A stretch of 64,000 nt of DNA. It comes from Nocardioides conyzicola (lineage in GTDB: Bacteria > Actinomycetota > Actinomycetes > Propionibacteriales > Nocardioidaceae). The position numbers were made by a program, and so were the translations under genes. The stretch is from NCBI RefSeq assembly GCF_039543825.1, contig NZ_BAABKM010000002.1, positions 62,001 to 126,000 on the forward strand, in the 5' to 3' direction. Under the pieces are notes generated by a model. It saw only the letters and a list, made by a program, of their open reading frames with translations, made no database searches and was not told the DNA's origin. Below are positions 7,467-16,136 of this stretch, one piece after another; positions within the stretch are counted from its first letter, which is position 1; every line of letters begins with the position of its first letter.

Positions 7467-9013
7467 CAGTCGTACGCAGCTTCGGTCCACCAGGACCCGG
7501 GGGCCTCCCAGGTCATCAGCCAGGCCCGCCCGTCGACGCCGACGACCTGGAAGCGGGCGACCCGCCTCGCGCCCGGCTCCCACCAGAGCTCCTCGACCGC
7601 CCACGGCCCGGCCCAGGACGCGACGGGGTGCCACCCGCCGCGGGGTTCGGGCCGGAACCGGGCCGGCTCGCCGAGCACCGCGCCACGCGCGTCGACCGCG
7701 ACCGGTCGTCCGCTGCCGGCGACGACCTCCGCGGGCCAGGGGCTGGAGAAGACCCGGGCGGGCGCCGGCGGCGGGATGCTGCCCGGCCACGGGTGCGCGG
7801 CCGGCCGCAGCCCGGTCGGCCGCTCGCCCCACGGCACCAGCGTCTGGCGGTCGGCCGGGGCCCGGCCGCCCTGGAGCACGGGGACGACGACCGCCTCGTG
7901 GCCGAGCATGCCCTGGACCCGGGCGATGCCGCGCTGCACGCGTTCGTCGGTGCCACCCCAGAGCCCGTCGGCGTGCACCGCGTCGGGCACGACGGTCACC
8001 GGCGTGAACAGCACCCGGTTGATCGGCGCCCGGATGTCGCCACCTCTGAACCCACCCTGCAGCTGCCAGTGCAGCCGGTCGACCAGGTCGGCGGCGGTGA
8101 ACCACCGCGGGTGCAGCCACTCGCGCGCCGACGAGGGGTCGTCGTACGACGTGCCCTCGCAGAACGCCTCGATCCGCACCTCGGTGCAGACCAGCTGCTG
8201 GGCGGCCAGCCCGGCGACCACCCGGTCGGCGGTCTGCCGGACGCTGAAGCTGATCGTCTCGGCGTTGTCGAGCGGGGGCTCGAAGTCGACGTGCCGGGCC
8301 AGCTCGGGCGGCGGGGTGCGGGTGGTGAGGGGCGTGGCGCCCGCACCGCCCACCACCCGGTGCACCCACGCGACCTTGCTGCCGAACCGGTCGCGCACGG
8401 CGGCGGCCGGCAGGTCGGCGAGGTCGCCGAGGCTGCGCAGGCCGAGGCGCTTGAGCAGGCTGATCGCCTCCCTGCCCTCTACGGAGTCCTCGATCACGTC
8501 GACCGGCAGCTCGCGCAGGAACGCCACCGACTCCCCCGGTGCGATGACGTGGCAGTCCTGCGCGCTGGCGCGCCGGGCCGCCTGCTCGGCGGTGAACAGC
8601 TCGTCGGCGACCCCCACCCGGGAGTCCCAGACCCCGAGCCCGACCAGGCGCTCGGCGAGCACGGCTGCCGCGGCCGGCTCACCGCCGCGGACCCGCGCAG
8701 GGGCGCGCAGCGCGGCCATCCCCGGGCGCAACGGGGCCACCCCGGGGTGCTGCTCCTCGACCGCGGCCAGCACCGTCTCGAACGTCCGGGCGTCCCGCTC
8801 GGGCGTCGCCGCGTAGACCTTCAGCTCGGGGCACCGGGACTGCGCGTCCCGACGCCGCATCCCCCGGCGTACGCCGAGGGCGCGGGAGGCGGCGTTGCTC
8901 GCCTGCACGAGGTTGGCGTGGAAGACCGCAGCCGGCAGGTGGGTGGGCAGGCCCTCGTCGGCCAGCGCGGCGACCACCGGCCAGTCCGGGCACCAGACGA
9001 CCATGACGCGCAC
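7466..9013 (-). CDS. imuB: Y-family polymerase-like mutasome protein ImuB
   Basis: The roughly 515-residue protein has a Y-family fold. Its N terminus MVVWCPDWPVVAALADEGLP and the RRGMRRRDAQSRCPEL segment are characteristic of ImuB, and the thumb/little-finger part contains LLKRLGLRSLGDLADLPA. ImuB proteins generally lack catalytic polymerase residues and act as an adaptor between ImuA', DnaE2 and the beta clamp; I did not confirm loss of each acidic residue. GTG at 9013 is chosen because it overlaps the imuA' TAG by one base (TAGTG); ATG at 9004 is an alternative. The stop overlaps the dnaE2 start, so translation of all three genes is probably coupled. Confidence 0.93.
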   Translation of the reverse strand: MRVMVVWCPDWPVVAALADEGLPTHLPAAVFHANLVQASNAASRALGVRRGMRRRDAQSRCPELKVYAATPERDARTFETVLAAVEEQHPGVAPLRPGMAALRAPARVRGGEPAAAAVLAERLVGLGVWDSRVGVADELFTAEQAARRASAQDCHVIAPGESVAFLRELPVDVIEDSVEGREAISLLKRLGLRSLGDLADLPAAAVRDRFGSKVAWVHRVVGGAGATPLTTRTPPPELARHVDFEPPLDNAETISFSVRQTADRVVAGLAAQQLVCTEVRIEAFCEGTSYDDPSSAREWLHPRWFTAADLVDRLHWQLQGGFRGGDIRAPINRVLFTPVTVVPDAVHADGLWGGTDERVQRGIARVQGMLGHEAVVVPVLQGGRAPADRQTLVPWGERPTGLRPAAHPWPGSIPPPAPARVFSSPWPAEVVAGSGRPVAVDARGAVLGEPARFRPEPRGGWHPVASWAGPWAVEELWWEPGARRVARFQVVGVDGRAWLMTWEAPGSWWTEAAYD

Positions 9014-9702
9014 TAGGCCACCCCCGACTCCACGACGGGTACGGCGGCGGGCTCGACCGGTCGGTAGGTCTGGTCCTCGGCCGGGAGCCAGAGCGCACCG
9101 CGCCGCGGCGGCGCCGTACCCCTGCGTGCCTCGACGACCAGCCGCCGGGAGCGGAGGTGGCCGTGGCCCCGGCCGAGACCGGTCCAGGCGGGCTCGGTCG
9201 CGGTCAGCCGCACCTCGCAGCGCGGCCACTCGCCCGGCGTGCTCTCCAGGGCGACGAGCGCCGCGCCGCGCTTGCGGAGCCGCGCGGCGAGCTTGTCGGC
9301 GGCCGACGGGGTGACCCGGCCCTGGGGGCGGACCAGCACGATGGTCGCGACGTCGACCAGGGCGGCGGCCACCTCGAGCCACTGCTCGCCGGGGTCGGGC
9401 ACCAGCACGGTCCGGTCGAGGTCGATGCCGAGCGCGACGGCCGCCTCGGCCCCGAAGTCGGAGACGCCCACGGCCGCGCACCAGCCGCCCGCCTGCGACG
9501 GACCGGCCAGCAGTGCCATCGCCAGGGTCGCGCTGTCGACGGAGTAGCTGGCTCCCGCCCGCAGCTGCACCAGACCGGCCAGCGCCGGGTGCGTGGCCAG
9601 CGGCATCGACGACGGCGGGCCGTCCTGCATCCGCGCCATCCGGGTGCGCAGCTGCTCCACCGTCTGGACGGCTGCTCCGGGGGTATCGACACGAACGACC
9701 AC
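9013..9702 (-). CDS. imuA': ImuA'-like RecA-fold mutasome accessory protein
   Basis: The 229-residue protein is weakly RecA/SulA-like: LATHPALAGLVQLRAGASYSV then ATLAMALLAGPSQAGGWCAAVG occupies the P-loop region, but no good Walker A GxxxxGKT is present. A strand resembling Walker B is seen at ATIVLVRPQGR. Identity rests mostly on position: it is first in a tight unit ahead of imuB and dnaE2, with a LexA box immediately upstream. In mycobacteria ImuA' is required for DnaE2-dependent mutagenesis. The GTG start at 9702 lies only 9 bases from the SOS box, so the transcript is short-leadered or leaderless. Confidence 0.85.
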   Translation of the reverse strand: MVVRVDTPGAAVQTVEQLRTRMARMQDGPPSSMPLATHPALAGLVQLRAGASYSVDSATLAMALLAGPSQAGGWCAAVGVSDFGAEAAVALGIDLDRTVLVPDPGEQWLEVAAALVDVATIVLVRPQGRVTPSAADKLAARLRKRGAALVALESTPGEWPRCEVRLTATEPAWTGLGRGHGHLRSRRLVVEARRGTAPPRRGALWLPAEDQTYRPVEPAAVPVVESGVA

Positions 9703-9711
9703 ACCTCATGA

Positions 9712-9727
9712 TCGAACACATGTTCGA
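9712..9727. promoter_or_regulatory. SOS (LexA) box of the mutasome operon
   Basis: TCGAAC-ACAT-GTTCGA is a perfect match to the actinobacterial LexA operator TCGAAC-N4-GTTCGA. It lies 9 bases upstream of the imuA' start and would repress imuA'-imuB-dnaE2 until DNA damage triggers LexA cleavage. Confidence 0.95.
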
Positions 9728-9752
9728 ACGAGTCAACGCCGGGGTGGCCAAA

Positions 9753-9785
9753 CGCCGAGTCGGGTCAACTGGCGCCGACTCGGCG
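9753..9785 (-). terminator. Hairpin terminator after the acyl-CoA ligase gene
   Basis: CGCCGAGTCGG (9753-9763) and CCGACTCGGCG (9775-9785) form a perfect 11-bp stem with an 11-base loop, just past the ligase stop at 9792. On the minus strand the stem is followed by TTT, a weak but plausible intrinsic terminator. Confidence 0.7.
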
Positions 9786-9791
9786 ATCAGA

Positions 9792-11630
9792 TCAGCTGTA
9801 GAACGAGTCGATCAGGTCCTTGTTGTTGTCCTCGACGACGTTGCGCTTGACCTTCATCGAGGGGGTGAGCTCACCGGACTCGATCGTCAGGTCGTGGTCG
9901 AGGATCTCCCACTTCTTGATGGTCTCCCAGCGGTTGAGCTTGCCGTTGAGCTCCTCGACGTAGTCGCCGACCATCTTGTGGACCGCGTCGGACTTCACAA
10001 CCTCGGTGTAGTCCTTGCCGCCCTGGCCGTTCTCGTCCGCCCAGCCCGCCATCGCGTCCGGGTCGAGGGTGATCAGCGCGCTCACGAAGTTGCGCTCGCT
10101 GCCGAAGACCAGGAACTGGCTGACGTAGGGACAGATCGCCTTGAACTTCGACTCGATCGCCGGCGGCGCGACGTACTTGCCGCCGGAGGTCTTGAAGAGC
10201 TCCTTGATCCGGCCGGTGATGGTGAGGAAGCCGTCGGCGTCGAGGCTGCCCTTGTCGCCGGTGTGCAGCCACCCGTCGGACGTCAGCGTCTTCGCGGTCT
10301 CCTCGGGGAGGTTGTGGTAGCCCGCCATGATGTGCGGCCCGCGCAGCATGACCTCGTCGTTCTCGCCGATCTTGACCTCGGCGCCCGGCAGCGCGGGGCC
10401 GACGGTGCCCATCTTGTAGTCGTCGGGGTGGTTGACCGTGGCGCCGGCGGCGTTCTCGGTCATGCCGTAGCCCTCGAGGATGAGGATGCCCGCGGCGTGG
10501 AACCACGCCGCGATCTCGGCGTTGAGCGCGGCGGAGCCGGAGATGAAGAACCGCACCCGTCCCCCGAAGCGCTCGCGCACCTTGCTGAAGACCAGCTTGT
10601 CGAAGAGGTCCTTCTGCAGCGCCAGCAGCAGCGGGACCTTCTTGCCGTCGCGCTTGAGCCCGTCGACCTTGATGCCGACCTGGAAGGCCTTGAGGAAGAG
10701 CTTCTCCTTCACCCCGCCCTCGGCGGCCTGCATCGTCACGATCCGGGCGTACGCCTTCTCGAAGATGCGCGGGGCGGCACCCATGAACGTCGGCTTCACG
10801 ATGCCGAGGTTCTCCACGATCTTGTCGACGCGGCCGTCGATCGCCGTCGCGAAGCCGCAGGCGAGCTGCGCGGACAGCAGCACCTTGCCGAACGAGTGGG
10901 CCATCGGCAGCCACAGGAACTGCAGGTCGCTCTCGTCGAGGATGTTCTGGACCTGGATCGCGGTGCCCTCGTAGACCCACGCGCGGTGCAGCAGCCGCAC
11001 GCCCTTGGGCCGGCCGGTAGTGCCGGAGGTGTAGATCAGCGTCGCGAGCGCGTCGGGCGAGATCGCCTTCGCGGTCTCCTCGACGACGCCGGGGTGCTCG
11101 GCGAGGTAGGCGTCGCCCAGCTCGGCCAGGTCGTCGAGGCCGATGACCCAGTCGCCGTCGGTCGCGCCGTCGAAGGTCACCACCTTGACGACGTGCGGCA
11201 GCTCGGCCTTGTTGGCGGTGAGCTTGGCGACCTGCTCGTCGTCCTCGGCGAACACGACGCGGCACTCCGCGTCGGAGAGGATGTACGTCGTGTCCTCGGC
11301 GTTGGTCGTCGGGTAGACGGTGGTGGTCGCACCGCCGGCGCACATCACGGCGAGGTCGGCGAGGATCCACTCGTAGCGGGTCGCCGCCGCGATGCCGACG
11401 CGCTGCTCGGACTCGATCCCGAGCGAGAGCAGGCCGGCGGCGAGGCGCTCGACGGTGTCGCCCGCCTGGCGCCAGGTGACCGACTCCCAGGTCTCACCGC
11501 GGGGGAAGCGGTAGGCCTCGTGGTCGGCGGATGCGGCGACGCGGTCGAGGAACTGCACCGCGACGTTCGGGGTCAGGTGATCGACGAAGCTGGCGTCGAT
11601 CGATGGACTGGGACTGGCCTGGGCGGTCAT
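9792..11630 (-). CDS. Long-chain fatty-acid-CoA ligase (FadD15/FAA1-like)
   Basis: The 612-residue ANL-superfamily enzyme activates long-chain fatty acids to acyl-AMP and then acyl-CoA. The AMP-binding motif is IYTSGTTGRPKGVRL; the later motifs include EGYGMTENAA and WLHTGDKGSLDADGFLTITGRIKELFKTSGGKYVAP, the long-chain type with a Lys-Thr-Ser-Gly hinge. Length (about 600) matches the bacterial FadD15 subgroup rather than the shorter medium-chain enzymes. ATG at 11630 is preferred over GTG at 11636 because AGGAG lies five bases before the ATG. It is monocistronic, flanked by a 3' hairpin and an upstream palindrome that may bind a regulator. Confidence 0.94.
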   Translation of the reverse strand: MTAQASPSPSIDASFVDHLTPNVAVQFLDRVAASADHEAYRFPRGETWESVTWRQAGDTVERLAAGLLSLGIESEQRVGIAAATRYEWILADLAVMCAGGATTTVYPTTNAEDTTYILSDAECRVVFAEDDEQVAKLTANKAELPHVVKVVTFDGATDGDWVIGLDDLAELGDAYLAEHPGVVEETAKAISPDALATLIYTSGTTGRPKGVRLLHRAWVYEGTAIQVQNILDESDLQFLWLPMAHSFGKVLLSAQLACGFATAIDGRVDKIVENLGIVKPTFMGAAPRIFEKAYARIVTMQAAEGGVKEKLFLKAFQVGIKVDGLKRDGKKVPLLLALQKDLFDKLVFSKVRERFGGRVRFFISGSAALNAEIAAWFHAAGILILEGYGMTENAAGATVNHPDDYKMGTVGPALPGAEVKIGENDEVMLRGPHIMAGYHNLPEETAKTLTSDGWLHTGDKGSLDADGFLTITGRIKELFKTSGGKYVAPPAIESKFKAICPYVSQFLVFGSERNFVSALITLDPDAMAGWADENGQGGKDYTEVVKSDAVHKMVGDYVEELNGKLNRWETIKKWEILDHDLTIESGELTPSMKVKRNVVEDNNKDLIDSFYS

Positions 11631-11646
11631 TCTCACTCCTGCTGGG

Positions 11647-11728
11647 CGGCCGAGATGAACTAGGTTGACGAGTAACCTAGATCACTCACGCAACTCACGG
11701 GTAGCAAGGGTGAAGTTCATCTCGGCCG
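11647..11728. repeat. 15-bp inverted repeat bracketing the ligase promoter region
   Basis: CGGCCGAGATGAACT (11647-11661) is repeated in perfect inverted orientation at 11714-11728, where it overlaps the last codons of the MOSC gene. It encloses a second palindrome at 11660-11680. It may fold as a cruciform or act as a 3' structure for the MOSC transcript. Confidence 0.6.
11660..11680. promoter_or_regulatory. Candidate operator upstream of the acyl-CoA ligase
   Basis: CTAGGTT-N7-AACCTAG is a perfect 7-bp dyad, centred about 40 bases before the ligase start. Its size suits a dimeric TetR- or GntR-type repressor. The cognate regulator is not identifiable from this window. Confidence 0.55.
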
Positions 11729-12379
11729 ACCCGCTCCGGCGGCGGCGACGTACTGTTCGGCCCTCGCCCGCGCCTTCGGCAGCAGATCCGGTACGTCGAG
11801 CAGCCGCGGCAGCAGCGCCGGCTCCGTGCTGATCGCCCGGTACATCATCGACACGGTCACGCCGTGCCCGGGCTCGTAGATGACCGACAGCTCGTCGCCG
11901 GCCCGGATCGCCCCCTCCCCCAGCACCTTCAGGTACGGGCCGGGGCGGCCGACCTGGGCGAACCGCCTGACCCACGCGGCGTTGTCGTAGCCGCTGAGAC
12001 CCATCCAGTTCTTGAAGTCGTTGCACGGCGTGCGGACGGAGCGCACCTCGAGGAGCGCCTCGCCGACCTGCCAGCGCTCACCGATCTCGGCCTCGTTGAC
12101 GTCGATCCCCAGCGTGGTGAGGTTCTCGCCGAACTGCCCGTCCGGGATCTCCTGCCCGAGCTCTCCGGCCCACCAGTCCAGGTCCTCGCGGGCGAAGGCG
12201 TACACCGCCTGGTCGATCCCACCGTGGTGCCGGCGGTCCGAGACCTGGTCGCCGTCGATGCCGAGCAGCCCCACGTGGACGGCGCCCGTCACGGCGTGCT
12301 TCGCGATCGACGTCCGACCGATCTCGGCCCACTCCGCCGCGCGAGGGGTGCCGACGTTGACGGAGACGATCGAGGGCAT
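11717..12379 (-). CDS. MOSC domain protein (YiiM-like)
   Basis: The 220-residue protein has a beta-strand-rich MOSC domain. GIDGDQVSDRRHHGGIDQAVYAFAREDLDWW matches the YiiM-type start of the domain, and TPCNDF holds the conserved Cys. MOSC domains relate to molybdenum cofactor sulfurase C termini and bind Moco or carry sulfur; YiiM-type proteins detoxify N-hydroxylated compounds in Escherichia coli, but that substrate is only a family analogy here. The C-terminal extension (residues 170-220) is alpha-helical and typical of YiiM. The stop codon lies inside the 15-bp inverted repeat shared with the ligase upstream region. Confidence 0.88.
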   Translation of the reverse strand: MPSIVSVNVGTPRAAEWAEIGRTSIAKHAVTGAVHVGLLGIDGDQVSDRRHHGGIDQAVYAFAREDLDWWAGELGQEIPDGQFGENLTTLGIDVNEAEIGERWQVGEALLEVRSVRTPCNDFKNWMGLSGYDNAAWVRRFAQVGRPGPYLKVLGEGAIRAGDELSVIYEPGHGVTVSMMYRAISTEPALLPRLLDVPDLLPKARARAEQYVAAAGAGRPR

Positions 12380-12439
12380 GCCCCGATTCTCGCTGCCACC
12401 GAGACGTGGCGCACGTCAATAGAGCGTTTCAGTCCGCCT

Positions 12440-12457
12440 CGTCAGGGAAGCCTGACC
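12440..12457. promoter_or_regulatory. Short palindrome upstream of the polysaccharide initiation gene
   Basis: GTCAGG (12441-12446) and CCTGAC (12451-12456) flank GAAG. It lies about 57 bases before the start of the sugar transferase gene and could be an operator or leader hairpin. The rest of the 133-base gap before that gene shows nothing convincing. Confidence 0.3.
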
Positions 12458-12512
12458 GTGGGCAGCAACGCCTCTCGGGCATCACATCAAGCACCACCTG
12501 GGGGACGACCGC

Positions 12513-15125
12513 GTGCGCGCAGGACTGATCGACGTACTTCCGTGGCTCAGGAGCATCCGCCCGGCACTCACCCTGATCGACCCGATCGCGGTCGTGATCG
12601 CGGGCCTGCTGGTCCACGAGTCGGCCGATCCCCTGGCCCTCGCCGGCGCAGCGCTGGCCGCCGCCCTCGTCTGCCGCGGGTCCGACCTGCACCGCTCGCG
12701 CCTCGTGCTCTCCGTGGTCGAGGACCTGCCCCGGCTCGCCCTCGCAGCGGGCGGCGCGGCGCTCATGCTGGCCGCACTGACCTCGGCCGTCGCGATCACC
12801 ACGATCGCCGTCTTCGGCGCCGCCACCCTGGTGCTGATGGTCCTGCTCCGCTCGAGCGTCTACGCCCTCGCCCACCACCAGCGGCGCAGCGGACGCAGCG
12901 CGCACCCGGTGATCATCGTCGGCGCGGGTGCCGTGGGGCAGCGGCTGGCCGGCACGTTCCTGCACCGCGAGGAGCTCGGCCTGCGACCCGTCGGGATCAT
13001 CGACACCTCGGCCGACCTCACCTCCCGCGACCTGCCGGTCCCGCTGCTCGGCGAGACCGACGCGCTGGAGCAGGCGATGGCCGCCCTCGGCGTCGACGAC
13101 GTCATCTTCGCCTTCCCCGAGCCGCCCGACGACAAGATGATCGAGCTCGTCCGCCGCTGCGTGCAGGCCGACCACCAGGTCTTCGTGGTCCCGCGCTTCT
13201 TCGAGATGATGGGTCTCGACCACCACCGGCGCACCGAGGTCATCGGCGACGTCGCCGTGATGCGCCTGCGTCGCTGGGGCCTGCGGCCGCACTCGATGCT
13301 CGCCAAGCGTGCCGTCGACGTCGTCCTGTCCGGCATCGCCCTGCTGCTGCTCTCGCCGGTGCTGCTGGCCTGCGCGGTCGCCGTACGCCTCGAGACCGGA
13401 CCGGGCGTCATCTTCAAGCAGACCCGGGTCGGACGCGCCGGCCGGCCGTTCACGCTCTTCAAGTTCCGCTCGCTCAAGCCGCTCAACACCGCGGAGAGCG
13501 CCACCCAGTGGTCGATCGACCACGACGACCGGCTCGGCCCGGTCGGCCGCCTCCTGCGGCGCACCAGCCTCGACGAGCTGCCCCAGCTGATCAACGTGCT
13601 GCGCGGCGACATGAGCCTGGTCGGACCGCGCCCGGAGCGCCCGTTCTTCGTGCGGGAGTTCTCCAAGGCCACCGTGCGGTACGACGAGCGGCACCGCGTC
13701 CAGACCGGCCTGACCGGCTGGGCGCAGGTGCACGACCTGCGCGGCGACACCTCGATCGACGCCCGGGTGCGGTTCGACAACTACTACATCGAGAACTGGT
13801 CGCTCTGGACCGACCTCAAGATCATGTGCCGCACCGTCCTCGCGATCATCCGGCACTCCCCCGACACCCGCGCGCCGATGCTGCACCTGCCGGCGGCGCC
13901 CGCCGCTCCCGAGCTGCCGGCACCGTCCGGCGCCGTGGAGCCGGTGACCCCGCACGTGCTGCACGTGTCCATGCCGACCACCGAGGGCGTCGCCAACGTG
14001 CTCATGGGCTACGTCCGCGACCAGGTCGCCCGGGGGTGGCGGGTCACCGTCGCGTGCCCCAGCTCGGGCTGGCTCGCCGAGGCCGCGCGATCCTGCGGGG
14101 CGGACGTCGTGCGGTGGGAGGCCACCCGCAACCCGGGCCCGAGCGTCGTGCGCGAGATCCGCCGGCTGCGTCGGATCGTCAACAACACCCGTCCCGACGT
14201 CGTCCACCTGCACAGCGCGAAGGCCGGGATGGTCGGGCGGCTGCTGCTGCGCGGCGTCGTGCCGACGATCTACCAGCCGCACGCCTGGTCGTTCCAGGCC
14301 GTCCGGGGCCCGATGCGACGGGCCACGACCTCCTGGGAGCGGTTCGCGCAGCGCTGGACCACCGAGCTGGTCTGCGTGAGCCGCAGCGAGCGTGCCGTCG
14401 CCGAGCTGGTCGGCATCTCCACCGCCACCACCATCTCGCCCAACGGCGTCGACCTCGAGCGGTTCCGCCCCGCGGCCCGGCTCGAGCGCACCCAGGCACG
14501 GCGCCGGCTCGGCCTCGCCGACGTCCCGACGGTCGTCTGCGTCGGCCGGCTCGCGGAGCAGAAGGGTCAGCACGACCTGCTCGACGCCTGGGCCGGCGTC
14601 CGTGAACGCGTCCCGGACGCCCACCTCGTGCTCGTCGGCGACGGGCCGGACCGGGCCGTCCTCGAGGCGCGTACGGCGGGCCGCCGCGACGTCGACCTGG
14701 TCGGGGTCCGCTCCGACGTCGACACCTGGTTCGCCGCCGCCGACGTGATCGCCGCCCCGTCCCACTGGGAGGGGATGGCCGTCGCGCCGCTCGAGGCGAT
14801 GGCGTCGGGCCGCAGCGTCGTCGCGACCGCCGTCGAGGGGATGGCCGAGTCGATGCCCCGCGGCGGTGGGCTGATCGTCGAGATCGGCGACGTCGACGCC
14901 CTGGCCGACGGCATCGCGGACCGGCTCCTGGACCCCGACCTCGCCGACCGCGAGGGTGCCGTCGCGCAGGAGCACGTCGCGGCCCACCACGACGTCAACT
15001 CGTCCGCCCGCGACGTGGCCCGCCTGACGATGCGTCAGTACCACCGGGGCCGCGGCACCGGCGATGTGCTGATGGGTCTGGAGCCGATGGCGCTCACCTC
15101 GCCGCGGGCCGGGGCTCGCCGGTGA
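12513..15125 (+). CDS. Fusion: polyprenyl glycosylphosphotransferase plus GT4 glycosyltransferase
   Basis: The 870-residue protein joins two steps of polysaccharide synthesis. Residues 1 to about 455 are an initiating sugar-1-phosphate transferase of the WbaP/WcaJ class: four or so N-terminal membrane helices, a nucleotide-binding-like domain (VIIVGAGAVGQRLAG), one more helix (VVLSGIALLLLSPVLLACA) and the catalytic part FKQTRVGRAGRPF, SLDELPQLINVLRGDMSLVGPRPE. A Pro/Ala linker leads to a GT4 domain from about residue 478 (HVLHVSMPTTEGVANVL, GRLAEQKGQHDLLDAW, E-x7-E near AAPSHWEGMAVAPLEAMA). These are usually separate genes. The GTG start has GGGGGA upstream. galE overlaps the stop by four bases. 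Confidence 0.92.
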   Translation: MRAGLIDVLPWLRSIRPALTLIDPIAVVIAGLLVHESADPLALAGAALAAALVCRGSDLHRSRLVLSVVEDLPRLALAAGGAALMLAALTSAVAITTIAVFGAATLVLMVLLRSSVYALAHHQRRSGRSAHPVIIVGAGAVGQRLAGTFLHREELGLRPVGIIDTSADLTSRDLPVPLLGETDALEQAMAALGVDDVIFAFPEPPDDKMIELVRRCVQADHQVFVVPRFFEMMGLDHHRRTEVIGDVAVMRLRRWGLRPHSMLAKRAVDVVLSGIALLLLSPVLLACAVAVRLETGPGVIFKQTRVGRAGRPFTLFKFRSLKPLNTAESATQWSIDHDDRLGPVGRLLRRTSLDELPQLINVLRGDMSLVGPRPERPFFVREFSKATVRYDERHRVQTGLTGWAQVHDLRGDTSIDARVRFDNYYIENWSLWTDLKIMCRTVLAIIRHSPDTRAPMLHLPAAPAAPELPAPSGAVEPVTPHVLHVSMPTTEGVANVLMGYVRDQVARGWRVTVACPSSGWLAEAARSCGADVVRWEATRNPGPSVVREIRRLRRIVNNTRPDVVHLHSAKAGMVGRLLLRGVVPTIYQPHAWSFQAVRGPMRRATTSWERFAQRWTTELVCVSRSERAVAELVGISTATTISPNGVDLERFRPAARLERTQARRRLGLADVPTVVCVGRLAEQKGQHDLLDAWAGVRERVPDAHLVLVGDGPDRAVLEARTAGRRDVDLVGVRSDVDTWFAAADVIAAPSHWEGMAVAPLEAMASGRSVVATAVEGMAESMPRGGGLIVEIGDVDALADGIADRLLDPDLADREGAVAQEHVAAHHDVNSSARDVARLTMRQYHRGRGTGDVLMGLEPMALTSPRAGARR

Positions 15126-16114
15126 CCGTCCTGGTGACGGGTGGTGCCGGCTACATCGGCTCCCACGTCGTGCGCGAGCTCGAGCAGCGCACCGAGGTGG
15201 TCGTCGTCGACGACCTCTCCTCCGGCAGCGCCGACCGGGTCCGTGGTCACGAGGTGGTCGTCCTGGACCTGGCGGACCAGTCCGCTCCTGGGCGGCTGCA
15301 GGAGGTCATGAGCACCCGCGGCGTCGACGCGGTGGTCCACCTGGCCGCGCGCAAGCAGGTGGGAGAGTCCGTGCAGCGGCCGGCCTGGTACTACCAGCAG
15401 AACGTCGGCGGCCTCGCCAACGTCTTGCTGGCGATGGAGCGCGCCGAGGTCCGGGAGCTCGTCTTCTCGTCCTCGGCGGCCGTGTACGGCGACGTCGCCA
15501 CCGGCGGCCGTCCGGTCCGCGAGGACGACCCGTGCCAGCCGGTCAGCCCCTACGGCCAGACGAAGCTGGTCGGCGAGTGGATGTGCCGGGCGGCGGGCGA
15601 GGCCTGGGACCTGCGGTGGACGGCGCTGCGCTACTTCAACGTCGCCGGCGCTGCCACGCCCGAGCTCGGCGACCCGGCCGCCACCAACCTGATCCCCCTG
15701 GTCCTGCGGGCGGTCGTCGCCGGTCAGCGGCCGCAGATCTTCGGCGCCGACTACGACACCCCCGACGGGACCTGCCTGCGTGACTACGTGCACGTCCAGG
15801 ACCTGGCCCGGGCGCACATCGCCGCCCTGGAGCACGTCGGCTCAGCCGGCTACGGCACGACGTCGCACCGCGAGTTCAACGTCGGCACCGGTCACGGCTC
15901 CTCGGTCTCGGAGGTCGTCTCGGAGATCCGGCGGGCGACCGGCCGGACCACGGACGCCGAGGTCGTGAGCCGCAGGCCGGGCGACCCGGCGTCCGTGGTC
16001 GCCGACCCCGGCCGGATCCGTGCCGACCTCGACTGGAGTGCCGAGCACGGCCTCGACGAGATGGTCGCGTCGGCCTGGCGTGCGTGGCCGCACGGCCACG
16101 CACGCGTGTCCTGA
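15122..16114 (+). CDS. galE: UDP-glucose 4-epimerase GalE-like
   Basis: The 330-residue extended SDR enzyme starts VTVLVTGGAGYIGSH with the NAD-binding GGAGYIGS at residues 7-14. The active-site Ser-x-Tyr region is SSSAAVYGD, and the catalytic Tyr-x3-Lys is in SPYGQTK. TCLRDYVHVQDLARAH is the strongly conserved GalE signature. It interconverts UDP-glucose and UDP-galactose (or the N-acetyl forms), supplying donors for the neighbouring transferases. The GTG overlaps the preceding stop (GTGA), so it is translated with the fused transferase. A 9-bp hairpin (16082-16101) lies in its last codons and may aid termination before the convergent Wzz-like gene. Confidence 0.93.
   Translation: MTVLVTGGAGYIGSHVVRELEQRTEVVVVDDLSSGSADRVRGHEVVVLDLADQSAPGRLQEVMSTRGVDAVVHLAARKQVGESVQRPAWYYQQNVGGLANVLLAMERAEVRELVFSSSAAVYGDVATGGRPVREDDPCQPVSPYGQTKLVGEWMCRAAGEAWDLRWTALRYFNVAGAATPELGDPAATNLIPLVLRAVVAGQRPQIFGADYDTPDGTCLRDYVHVQDLARAHIAALEHVGSAGYGTTSHREFNVGTGHGSSVSEVVSEIRRATGRTTDAEVVSRRPGDPASVVADPGRIRADLDWSAEHGLDEMVASAWRAWPHGHARVS
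16082..16101. terminator. Hairpin at the end of galE
   Basis: GCGTGGCCG and CGGCCACGC form a perfect 9-bp stem around a CA dinucleotide, within the final codons of galE and 35 bases before the end of the convergent gene. There is no T-tract. It could act as a bidirectional transcription barrier. Confidence 0.35.
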
Positions 16115-16136
16115 GGCGTGTCTCGCTAGGCGGACC

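Noticed and set aside
5100..8816. Very long open frame on the plus strand antisense to dnaE2 and imuB
   Set aside because: It is a by-product of GC-rich third positions in the real genes; its composition (Arg/His/Gly/Asp runs) matches no protein family and no start signal is present.
12429..15044. Long minus-strand frame opposite the polysaccharide fusion gene
   Set aside because: The plus-strand product has clear PGT and GT4 motifs throughout; the antisense translation is low-complexity and unsupported.
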